In this document: piece after piece, positions 31,593 to 38,087 of the stretch | Position numbering within the stretch: the stretch's first letter is position 1 | Layout: every line of letters begins with the position of its first letter | NCBI GenBank assembly: GCA_003216175.1 | Contig: QCJG01000001.1 | Span: 1-64,000 of the forward strand | Source of the DNA: Prochlorococcus sp. AG-409-A10 | Lineage (GTDB): Bacteria > Cyanobacteriota > Cyanobacteriia > PCC-6307 > Cyanobiaceae | Reading direction: 5' to 3' | DNA length: 64,000 nucleotides | Program-made: the position numbers and the translations under genes | Notes under the pieces: generated by a model | Told to the model about the DNA's origin: nothing | Databases searched by the model: none | What the model saw: the letters and a program-made list of their open reading frames with translations, nothing else

Positions 31593-31709
31593 TTACTCAG
31601 TAGCGGTTATGTACCTACCAATTAAAACAATGAAAACGGCTGGACCCATTATTCCAACTAATGGAATCAGAATAGCGGGAAGCAAACCTGTAGCTAGTTC
31701 ACTAGTCAT
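31593..31709 (-). CDS. psaI: Photosystem I subunit VIII
   Basis: A 38-codon ATG frame immediately upstream of psaL encodes a single-helix protein with Leu-Leu-Pro-Ala-Ile-Leu-Ile-Pro-Leu-Val-Gly near its start and Ile-Gly-Arg-Tyr-Ile at the end of the helix, as in PsaI, which packs against PsaL in the trimerisation domain. The psaI-psaL order is the standard cyanobacterial arrangement. It is easily missed because of its length. Confidence 0.93.
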   Translation of the reverse strand: MTSELATGLLPAILIPLVGIMGPAVFIVLIGRYITATE

Positions 31710-31845
31710 TACTTATTTCAATAAATCCACATTTATTTTATAGAATTATGATCTAATCAGACCAAATACAACCCATTGATGACATAAAAGTTCAATCCGT
31801 ATATCTTCTTTATCGAAGATGCATTACTAAACAGATTTTCTAATC

Positions 31846-32328
31846 ATGAATCAAGTTTTTGCTGGTGGTTTAGCTCTAATTATTGCTTTAATCTTTTGGA
31901 GTTCAAAAAAACAATACAAGACATCAGCTTTTTTCAAATCTCAAAACGATTCCTTATCAAAGGCTCAGGTGACATCATCCGCATTAATAATCGACAAGAA
32001 TTTACAAAATCAAAAATCAACAAAACTGAATAATAAAAAATCCAAGACTTTTTCATATAACCCTTCACTGACCTCAATAGAAACAAAAAAACAATTAACT
32101 AAATTAATCTCTAGCAATCCCAATGATCGTCTATTAGCTATTCAACTTGCTAATCAATGGGACAACACTAAAGCATTGCCTTTTTTAAGAAGAGGATTGA
32201 AAGATTCTGACAGTAGAGTTGTTATTGCTGCTGCTGCTGGCATTTCATCTTACAAAGGGAAAACTATTGATTTACATAAAAAACCTCACGCTTCTCGTCC
32301 GCCTCGAAATGTATCTCTAATGCGATAA
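31846..32328 (+). CDS. Membrane-anchored HEAT-repeat protein
   Basis: The 160-residue protein has an N-terminal hydrophobic anchor (residues 3-18), a Lys/Ser-rich linker, and a C-terminal helical repeat of HEAT type (Leu-Arg-Arg-Gly-Leu-Lys-Asp-Ser-Asp-Ser-Arg-Val-Val). Such repeats usually mediate protein contacts. Its role is unknown. The last 43 bp overlap the convergent glycosyltransferase gene. It is divergent from psaI. Confidence 0.7.
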   Translation: MNQVFAGGLALIIALIFWSSKKQYKTSAFFKSQNDSLSKAQVTSSALIIDKNLQNQKSTKLNNKKSKTFSYNPSLTSIETKKQLTKLISSNPNDRLLAIQLANQWDNTKALPFLRRGLKDSDSRVVIAAAAGISSYKGKTIDLHKKPHASRPPRNVSLMR

Positions 32329-33248
32329 ATTGGTCTATTTTGACTTTCATGGTAAGTGCGGATTTGCAATTCTCCAAGCAATCCAAACCCAAAAAGTTGA
32401 ACTCCAGTTACTGCAAGAAGTAAAGCAAAAATAAGTAAAGGTCTATTACCTATATCTTCTCCTAAAAGTTTTATTGTTAAAAGGTAAAAGCTTGTTATGA
32501 AGCTGCCAATAATTGCAAGAATTCCACCAAAACCAAAAACATACATAGGTCTAGTTAAAAATCTATTCATAAACCAAACAGTCAACAAGTCCATCAAGAC
32601 TCTAAAAGTTCTATCTATTCCATACTTACTAGATCCAAATTGACGGGCTCTATGATTTACTTTAACTTCCGTAATTCTTGCTCCTTCAATATTTGCAAGA
32701 ACAGGCAAGAATCTATGTAATTCTCCATATAATCTCATGTCTGTCAGCACTTCTTTCCTATAAGCCTTTAAAGAACATCCATAATCATGAAGTCGCACAC
32801 CAGTAACCTTCCCAATCAATCGGTTAGCAATTTTTGATGGTAGTTTTCTACTTATCTCAGCATCTTGCCTTCGATATCTCCATCCACTTACAAGATCAAA
32901 TCCATCCCTAATCTTATTAACTAATAACGGAATATCTGCAGGATCGTTTTGCAAATCACCATCAAGTGTGACAACTATCTCTCCAGAAGAAATATCAAAT
33001 CCTGCTGCCATCGCTGCAGTCTGTCCGTAGTTTTTACGTAGAAGAACTCCTACTATTTCTGGCATCTCAAAGCTTAGTTTTCTAATTACTTCTGCACTGT
33101 TATCTGATGAACCATCATTAACTAAAACCAATTCAAAAGTTTCCTCCATAGGCTGTAAGACTTCTAATAACTGATTCACTAAGAAAGGAAGACTTTCCTC
33201 TTCGTTATAGATAGGAACAACTATTGATAGTGCGACATTAGAATTCAT
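32286..33248 (-). CDS. Family 2 glycosyltransferase, polyprenyl-phosphate type
   Basis: The 320-residue protein has a GT-A domain starting Val-Val-Pro-Ile-Tyr-Asn-Glu-Glu-Glu-Ser with Val-Asn-Asp-Gly-Ser-Ser-Asp and the metal-binding Leu-Asp-Gly-Asp-Leu-Gln-Asp/Asn-Asp-Pro, then two C-terminal membrane helices (about residues 230-300). This plan matches DPM1/GtrB/ArnC-like enzymes that load a sugar on undecaprenyl phosphate for envelope glycan synthesis. The sugar is unknown. The NlpC/P60 gene lies 33 bp upstream on the same strand. Confidence 0.87.
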   Translation of the reverse strand: MNSNVALSIVVPIYNEEESLPFLVNQLLEVLQPMEETFELVLVNDGSSDNSAEVIRKLSFEMPEIVGVLLRKNYGQTAAMAAGFDISSGEIVVTLDGDLQNDPADIPLLVNKIRDGFDLVSGWRYRRQDAEISRKLPSKIANRLIGKVTGVRLHDYGCSLKAYRKEVLTDMRLYGELHRFLPVLANIEGARITEVKVNHRARQFGSSKYGIDRTFRVLMDLLTVWFMNRFLTRPMYVFGFGGILAIIGSFITSFYLLTIKLLGEDIGNRPLLIFALLLAVTGVQLFGFGLLGELQIRTYHESQNRPIYRIRDTFRGGREA

Positions 33249-33281
33249 TCAAAACTCCTCATAAGGGTCAATTCATCTTCT

Positions 33282-34034
33282 TTAGAGTTTTTCACTCTGA
33301 TAACAAGAGATCACTCTTCCAGCAGATCTAAATTTAGATCTGTAAAAAGAAGCAATTTTTCCAAGGTTCGGTTGAAATAAATTATCAATCTCTATTCCAT
33401 TATGCCCATGAGTTACCCCTGAACTATGAATATAAAAACCATTCTCAAGATGCAATCCAACGTGGGTACATTTTTCAGATGATCCAAAGAAAAGTAAATC
33501 GCCAGGTTTTAATTCTTCGCCTAAAGCTTCAATATCCAATGCAATATTTTTACAGAATTTTTCCTGCTGATAAGCATCTCTTGGTATCCAAATGCCTGAA
33601 CTAGCAAAAGCAGATTGAACCAAGCCAGAGCAATCAAAATTTGGACCTATAGTTCCACCCCACAAATATTCATTACTTAGTTTTTTCGCAGCCTTAGTCC
33701 AAGACAACACCTCAGGAATCCTAGAAATAATTTTCTCTTCAGTAAAAAAAGCAGATTCCCATGATTCTATTTTTGAAGCTTGATGAATTAATTCAGGAAA
33801 TCTAAACCAACAAATATAATCATCTTCCAAAAGACGAACTTTAACTCTATCGATAATTTCCTTATTTTTAAAATTTGATTTCAAACAATCAATCAATTGA
33901 AAACTCCTACCACTCCTTACTTGCGTAACTAATTCATCACTATTTTCACTTTTAAATCCATCAATATTTATTCGCAGTTTCCATAAACTTCCCAAAACAA
34001 ATGAAGCTTTAGTTAGCAAAACCTCTAAGGTCAT
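33282..34034 (-). CDS. NlpC/P60 family cell-wall peptidase
   Basis: The C-terminal domain carries the catalytic Cys in Asn-Phe-Asp-Cys-Ser-Gly-Leu-Val, the His in Cys-Thr-His-Val-Gly-Leu, and a later His in Ile-His-Ser-Ser-Gly. The upstream 100 residues probably hold an SH3-like binding domain. These enzymes cut D-gamma-glutamyl-diaminopimelate bonds in peptidoglycan stem peptides. No signal peptide is evident. I chose the ATG at 34034 because a start at 34073 would run into the divergent hydrolase gene. The product is about 250 residues. Confidence 0.85.
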   Translation of the reverse strand: MTLEVLLTKASFVLGSLWKLRINIDGFKSENSDELVTQVRSGRSFQLIDCLKSNFKNKEIIDRVKVRLLEDDYICWFRFPELIHQASKIESWESAFFTEEKIISRIPEVLSWTKAAKKLSNEYLWGGTIGPNFDCSGLVQSAFASSGIWIPRDAYQQEKFCKNIALDIEALGEELKPGDLLFFGSSEKCTHVGLHLENGFYIHSSGVTHGHNGIEIDNLFQPNLGKIASFYRSKFRSAGRVISCYQSEKL

Positions 34035-34055
34035 ATTGAATTCTTCTCGAGCGCT

Positions 34056-34955
34056 ATGGCGTTCTACCGACAAGACCCAGAGATGGCATATTGCCTAAAA
34101 GGTCTCCTCGATAGATTTGAAAAAGAGGGTCGTCCCAACCTTCAAGAAAATATTGCAATAACATGCATACGTTACGACAATCAAAGTCCATCGACATCTA
34201 GTGGATATGGGACAGGGTGGAATTCAAACAAGACTTTTTATCCTGCTAGCGTAGTAAAAATAGTTTATGCATTGGCAACTCAGGTATGGCTTCAACAAGA
34301 CTTAATTGTTGACTCAAAAGAGCTTAAAAGAGCATTACATGAAATGATCGCAAACTCCAATAATGACGCCACAAGTTATATTTTAGATCTTTTAACAGGT
34401 ACAACAAGTGGTCCATCTCTTAATGAGTCAAACTATCAAGCATGGAAAATCCAAAGACAATTAATTAACAACTGGCTAAATGATCTTAGATGGCCTGAAA
34501 TAAAAAATTGGAACTGCAGTCAAAAGACATGGAATGAAGGACCTTTTGGAAGGGAAAAAGATTTTTATGGAAAAAAAAATGAAAATCGAAACAGTATGAC
34601 AACCGATGGGAGTGCCAGAATCTTTGAATCATTAATGACTCTTGAAATGCTTCCAAGATTAGCAAGCGAGCATTTAATCAAAGTTTTTCAACGCTCACTC
34701 GATCCGGTTGCTCGCAAGCAAGATTTGGAAAATCAAGTAGATGGTTTTTTAGGCGCAGGAATCCCTTTAGCTTCTAAACTTTGGAGCAAAGCAGGTCTAA
34801 TGAGTGAAGTTCGCCATGATGTCGCATGGTGGGAAGCGCCTAACAAGAATCCTATGCTTGCAGTCGTCTTTACAACTGGCAAAGAATTAGTCAAAGATCA
34901 ATTTTTACTTCCTGCAATTAGCTATGAGTTAAACAAATTAGCTATTTTGCAATAA
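34056..34955 (+). CDS. Serine hydrolase related to class A beta-lactamases
   Basis: The 299-residue protein has the Ser-x-x-Lys motif (Pro-Ala-Ser-Val-Val-Lys) near residue 67, a Ser-Asn-Asn stretch in the place of the SDN loop, and Lys-Ala-Gly near the C-terminus in the place of KTG. No signal peptide is present. It is probably a cytosolic or divergent penicillin-recognising hydrolase, not a true resistance enzyme. It is divergent from the peptidoglycan peptidase, 21 bp apart, which suggests a common role in wall turnover. Confidence 0.78.
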   Translation: MAFYRQDPEMAYCLKGLLDRFEKEGRPNLQENIAITCIRYDNQSPSTSSGYGTGWNSNKTFYPASVVKIVYALATQVWLQQDLIVDSKELKRALHEMIANSNNDATSYILDLLTGTTSGPSLNESNYQAWKIQRQLINNWLNDLRWPEIKNWNCSQKTWNEGPFGREKDFYGKKNENRNSMTTDGSARIFESLMTLEMLPRLASEHLIKVFQRSLDPVARKQDLENQVDGFLGAGIPLASKLWSKAGLMSEVRHDVAWWEAPNKNPMLAVVFTTGKELVKDQFLLPAISYELNKLAILQ

Positions 34956-35076
34956 GTAAAATTCCAGCGAATAAAATAGATCCCAAAAGAAATCCAACAG
35001 CCAAAAGGACGGCTATTATTGGTGTATTTAAGTAAACAGATATAGTTGCGAGTTGATTACCCTTTGCTTCAGACAC
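34942..35076 (-). CDS. Single-helix small membrane protein, 44 aa
   Basis: A GTG frame of 44 codons encodes a polar start (Ser-Glu-Ala-Lys-Gly-Asn-Gln) followed by a long hydrophobic helix to the C-terminal Lys. The pattern resembles the small thylakoid proteins that are abundant in this group, but I cannot match it to a named Psb, Pet or Psa subunit. Its end overlaps the convergent hydrolase by 14 bp. The remaining 120 bp up to 35199 show no gene. Confidence 0.45.
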   Translation of the reverse strand: MSEAKGNQLATISVYLNTPIIAVLLAVGFLLGSILFAGILLIAK

Positions 35077-35199
35077 CTTTAAAACTCATAAAAATCACTT
35101 TGATTAAAGCATCTAACTCTGCCATAAAACAAAAAAAGTTTAACTGATAAAACAATTTTTAAAAAACCAAAGAATTTTTATTGATATCAATAAAATACT

Positions 35200-35763
35200 T
35201 CAAATAAAATTTGATTTTGGTTTCTTACTTTGTAAAATTTTAATATCTTTATTACCTTCACTTTCTATTATTAAATTATCTTTTTTATCTATATTTTTAT
35301 TTATTATTTTTTCATCTTCTTTCTTTAAATCATCATCTAACGAATTTATTTTGTTTACTTTACCTAAGTTTTTTGTCTCAAGATTTTTTTGATTTTTTGA
35401 ATTCTTAGAATCCATATTCTTTATGCTAATTATATTTAGAGCCTTCTTTCCATCAACATTTACAATCTCGTTAATTCCAAAATTATTAAATAAATTAAAA
35501 TCTAATCTACCTTTTGCAAAAGATACTGAGGTAAATACAAGTAGCGACCCTAGAATAATAATAATAAATATATTCGATAATAAACTACTTATTGGAGGCC
35601 AAAATAGTGTTACTTTTGCAGCTTCATTTGTTTGTTTATATGTATCATCTGAGGGACTTAAATCTAAAAATATATCTTGATTAATCCAACCTTTATTAGC
35701 TTTCCTATAAGGAGACTCACTTTTAGTGAACTCAAAAATCTCCTGGATTCTTTCTTTAAGCAC
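35200..35763 (-). CDS. Hypothetical single-pass membrane protein
   Basis: The 187-residue product starts at GTG and has one hydrophobic segment near residues 55-80. Before it lies a charged 50-residue part with Trp-Ile-Asn-Gln-Asp. After it is a low-complexity Lys/Asn/Asp-rich tail of 90 residues that is probably disordered and extremely AT-rich in coding. I recognise no family. It may be lineage-specific. Confidence 0.5.
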   Translation of the reverse strand: MLKERIQEIFEFTKSESPYRKANKGWINQDIFLDLSPSDDTYKQTNEAAKVTLFWPPISSLLSNIFIIIILGSLLVFTSVSFAKGRLDFNLFNNFGINEIVNVDGKKALNIISIKNMDSKNSKNQKNLETKNLGKVNKINSLDDDLKKEDEKIINKNIDKKDNLIIESEGNKDIKILQSKKPKSNFI

Positions 35764-35854
35764 AGCTTAGGTTTATCTAAAACTATAAGAAAGAAAACAT
35801 AGCAGAAAGTCAGAATAAAAGAGTTGCTTTCGTATAGATATTCGTCAAATTGAA

Positions 35855-36178
35855 TTACCCAGCAATAAATACCATCGCAGAAACAAGAATAGCTGAAGCC
35901 AAAATCCCTATAGAAGCTATCGTTATGATCTTCCCAGTATTAAAGGAGACTGATACCGTTAACAATTCAGTTCTTGAGTCTCTTTTCTGTTGTGAATCAA
36001 TTTGAGTTCGAGAATTAACTTTCTTGCTGGCTCGAGATTTCTTCTCTGCCAAAGCTTTCTTTTCTGCTAAAGCTTTCTTCTCTGCCGCAGCTTTCTTCTC
36101 TGCTAAAGCCTTCTTCTCTGCCGCAGCTTTCTTTTCTGCTAAAGCTTTCTTTTCTGCCTGAGCTGTTTTCGCTTGCAC
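35855..36178 (-). CDS. Lys/Ala/Glu hexapeptide-repeat protein with C-terminal membrane helix
   Basis: Seven tandem Ala-Glu-Lys-Lys-Ala-(Leu/Ala) units cover residues 8-49, predicted as a continuous charged helix or coiled coil. A basic linker follows, then a hydrophobic segment at the C-terminus (about residues 83-106). It starts at GTG, with an in-frame TGA three codons upstream, so no longer start exists. The plan recalls TolA-like stalks but in reverse orientation (tail-anchored). The function is unknown. Confidence 0.6.
   Translation of the reverse strand: MQAKTAQAEKKALAEKKAAAEKKALAEKKAAAEKKALAEKKALAEKKSRASKKVNSRTQIDSQQKRDSRTELLTVSVSFNTGKIITIASIGILASAILVSAMVFIAG
36032..36157 (-). repeat. 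Seven-unit 18-bp in-frame tandem repeat
   Basis: Seven 18-bp units of the pattern GCA-GAR-AAR-AAR-KCT-NNN encode hexapeptides. Third-base changes between units show that the array is not freshly expanded. A change of copy number would keep the frame and only lengthen or shorten the helix. Confidence 0.85.
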
Positions 36179-36310
36179 TTTAAATCAAAAAATTTTGACC
36201 CATTCAAGCACCCAAATCACAATGATTTTAAAAATATTGGCTAGTTGCAATGAAGTAATGCAATAGATTTTCTTTTCTTTTAAATGCATAATGACCTCTC
36301 ACACTAAACA

Positions 36311-36327
36311 AGCACGGAGAGGGTGGA
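36311..36327. repeat. Degenerate tRNA-Ser 3'-end copy (outer)
   Basis: This 17-bp segment matches the copy at 37184-37200 at 15 positions (agcacggagagggtgga against agaacggagagggagga). It carries the acceptor-stem end of tRNA-Ser in the same orientation as the real gene at 40992-41080. I take it as a decayed attachment site. Confidence 0.45.
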
Positions 36328-36396
36328 CTTTTCAATGACAACAAGTGGACTGTGGTGAAGCAGCATGACGCAAGGTGATGGGATTTTGTGGTTATT

Positions 36397-36418
36397 CCAC
36401 CCAACATCCCACCCAACA
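36397..36418. repeat. Direct repeat pair with 12-bp period
   Basis: ccacccaaca occurs at 36397-36406 and again at 36409-36418. A similar C-rich pair with the same 12-bp period lies at 40849-40868, in both cases to the right of a partial tRNA-Ser copy. The remainder of 36179-36528 holds no gene I trust. Confidence 0.5.
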
Positions 36419-36528
36419 CAATTCAAATGTTATTTAAGGAGTACAATTACTGTCTAAAATAGACCTTCAAAATGAAGTGAGGGTCTCAAGGTCGCTGAAG
36501 CAGCAGGGTCCCTTTCTTAATGCAAAAA

Positions 36529-36699
36529 TTAAGGTTTCCAATACTCATCCCATTCATCCTGAAGTTGTGTCTGCGATAAAGAGTTGTAGAAACCTCTCCA
36601 CTTCTTTTCGGAATTTGCGTCAGTTGCACTCAATGAAACCATTAGGTCTATTGCTTCTTCTTTGGTAAAGGATTTACCTTGATTTGATTTGAATATCAC
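36529..36699 (-). CDS. Small hypothetical protein, 56 aa, in frame behind the 76-aa gene
   Basis: A GTG directly after the TAA of the upstream gene opens a 56-codon frame: polar, with Phe-Thr-Lys-Glu-Glu-Ala-Ile-Asp-Leu-Met and a Trp-rich end (Asp-Glu-Trp-Asp-Glu-Tyr-Trp). Composition looks coding. It shares the frame of the upstream gene, so it could be its C-terminal half behind a premature stop, or a separate coupled gene. Confidence 0.4.
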   Translation of the reverse strand: MIFKSNQGKSFTKEEAIDLMVSLSATDANSEKKWRGFYNSLSQTQLQDEWDEYWKP

Positions 36700-36930
36700 T
36701 TACGAAGCAATCTCTTCCCAAGGATCACGTGAAGACAGTTCCTTAAATGGTATCAATTTAAAATCACCTCTCCTGATACCACTACAGATCAATCCATCTG
36801 GATGTTCTCTCTTGAATATTTCAACTGCATCTTCTTTTCGTTCTGATGGAATAGTGACTTTATAAATCACATCACCTGAATCACGAATCTTGTAAACAAA
36901 AATCCAATCATATTCTTTGCTATCCATCAT
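36700..36930 (-). CDS. Hypothetical protein, 76 aa
   Basis: An ATG frame with a coding-like composition: Tyr-Asp-Trp-Ile-Phe-Val-Tyr-Lys-Ile-Arg, then Val-Thr-Ile-Pro-Ser-Glu-Arg-Lys-Glu-Asp-Ala-Val-Glu, alternating strand and helix. It is a small soluble protein of unknown function inside the tRNA-Ser island. It is followed without gap by the 56-codon frame. Confidence 0.55.
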   Translation of the reverse strand: MMDSKEYDWIFVYKIRDSGDVIYKVTIPSERKEDAVEIFKREHPDGLICSGIRRGDFKLIPFKELSSRDPWEEIAS

Positions 36931-37182
36931 CAGTTTGTGCTGACTAACTTTGTTTTAACTCACTTTGGTCTGATGAACCAATTACACAAATGGAAACAGG
37001 TGTTTTCTCTCATGTCCCAATGATTTTGTTTGATTAGAAATGGGTTGGAGTTCTAGCACTTGTCTTCCCGTAGGTCAGGGAAGTGGTTAGTTAAAGGGAA
37101 TCGGATTGTTTACACGGATACACAAGTGCTGAACTTAAAGGGGGCAACCAAAATCTTGCCCCCTTCTTTAATGGAAGAAATT
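36931..37182. other. Island intergenic region without supported gene
   Basis: I find no convincing gene here. A TTG frame from 37060 to 37308 exists, but it runs through a terminator hairpin and the tRNA-derived repeat, so I do not call it. The region contains the hairpin at 37140-37163. Confidence 0.5.
37140..37169 (+). terminator. Hairpin next to the left attachment copy
   Basis: gggggcaa (37140-37147) pairs with ttgccccc (37156-37163), followed by ttcttt. It has the form of an intrinsic terminator for rightward transcription and lies 14 bp before the 17-bp tRNA-derived repeat. Confidence 0.6.
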
Positions 37183-37199
37183 AAGAACGGAGAGGGAGG
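37183..37199. repeat. Left copy of 17-bp tRNA-Ser direct repeat (candidate attL)
   Basis: aagaacggagagggagg is identical to 40987-41003 and in the same orientation. Twelve of the 17 bp are the 3' end of the tRNA-Ser gene and five are its flank. The copies are 3804 bp apart. From here to 37386 only AT-rich sequence without a trusted gene is seen. Confidence 0.75.
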
Positions 37200-37386
37200 A
37201 CGAAAAAATATTTTCAACCCAAGTAAAAATCTAAAAAATATATATAATAATTTTGGGAATGATAGGAATTTTATGCGTGTGGTGCTCCCTATTCTTCTTA
37301 ATCATTAGTATGATCTTATTGTAAGTATTCATAAGAATAAAAAACAATAAGGTGAGATAAGTTTTTCAATAGAGATCAATTAAGTG

Positions 37387-38058
37387 ATGTTAGGTAATTC
37401 TATTAATTATTCTGAGAGAGTTGAAGAAAGTAGGCAAGTAGAGAAGATAAAGAAAGTATCGATTACAAAGGCATTGAGTTCCTACCTTCTTATTATGCTG
37501 TTTGTTATTATGGTAAATCTTCTTCTGGCAGATTATTAAAACCTGAAGAATATAGAAAAAGATGGGATAGAAACGAAGTTATTAAGACTCATAACTTTAT
37601 TAGCAATAGAGTTAGAAAATGTTTTGGTGATATTCCTTTATTTTGGTTTAGTAATAGGCACAATGATTATGAGGGTATTGGGGGCAACTGTAAGAAGGGT
37701 TCTTTTCATTCCGATCTACTACATAGGTAAAATACCAAACGAAACAATCACAACGCCTTCTGATGCCCTCTTGGGACTCTTAGGTAAATCAGATCAATCA
37801 GGGATTCCGATAAATATCAAAGAGGTAGGAATGAGAGGGTTAAAACTTCTTTTATTGGAATTGTCTCTTAGAGAAGCAAGGTGGATTGGGAAGCGCCCAA
37901 ACTCACCAAAACTTCAGAAAGTTCCAATAGAAGAGTTTGAACAAACCTTTGACTCTGGGTTAAAGGACATAACCAAATTGGATGAATTCAATCAAGTAGT
38001 TGATTGGGAAAAAAGTTCTTTTTATCAAACAAGCACTGAGCAATTAAATAAAACCTGA
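37387..38058 (+). pseudogene. Frameshifted gene, possibly replication-initiator-like
   Basis: Three frames join into one protein-like sequence of about 220 residues. Part one starts at the ATG at 37387 (Met-Leu-Gly-Asn-Ser). Part two, open from 37434 to 37730, has no start of its own and reads Tyr-Tyr-Gly-Lys, Trp-Asp-Arg-Asn-Glu-Val-Ile-Lys-Thr-His-Asn-Phe and Gly-Ser-Phe-His-Ser-Asp-Leu-Leu. Part three continues from about 37725 (Ile-Gly-Lys-Ile-Pro-Asn-Glu-Thr) to TGA at 38058, ending Val-Val-Asp-Trp-Glu-Lys-Ser. Two single-base frameshifts suffice. The Ser-Phe-His-Ser-x-Leu-Leu context recalls the His motif of rolling-circle replication proteins, but this is a weak guess. Confidence 0.55.
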
Positions 38059-38087
38059 TATATTAACCCTATATTAGGATTTAAGAC

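Noticed and set aside
36032-36157. Tandem array considered as CRISPR
   Set aside because: The units are contiguous 18-bp codon repeats without spacers inside a coding frame. No CRISPR array or cas gene was seen anywhere in the window.
36290-36310. Yfr1-like ctctcacac motif
   Set aside because: It differs from the actcctcacac core of Yfr1 and lacks a following terminator stem, so it is not called as an RNA.
36228-36419. Leftward open frame of 63 codons in the island
   Set aside because: It reads through the direct repeats and a tRNA-derived segment. Its composition (His, Cys, Ser, Pro patches) does not look coding.
36477-36668. Rightward open frame of 63 codons
   Set aside because: It lies opposite the more convincing leftward 56-codon frame and has an Arg/Leu/Ser-rich shadow-like composition.
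37060-37308. Rightward TTG frame of 82 codons
   Set aside because: It crosses a terminator-like hairpin and the 17-bp tRNA repeat and ends in AT-rich sequence. A real short gene ending before the hairpin cannot be excluded, but there is no support for it.
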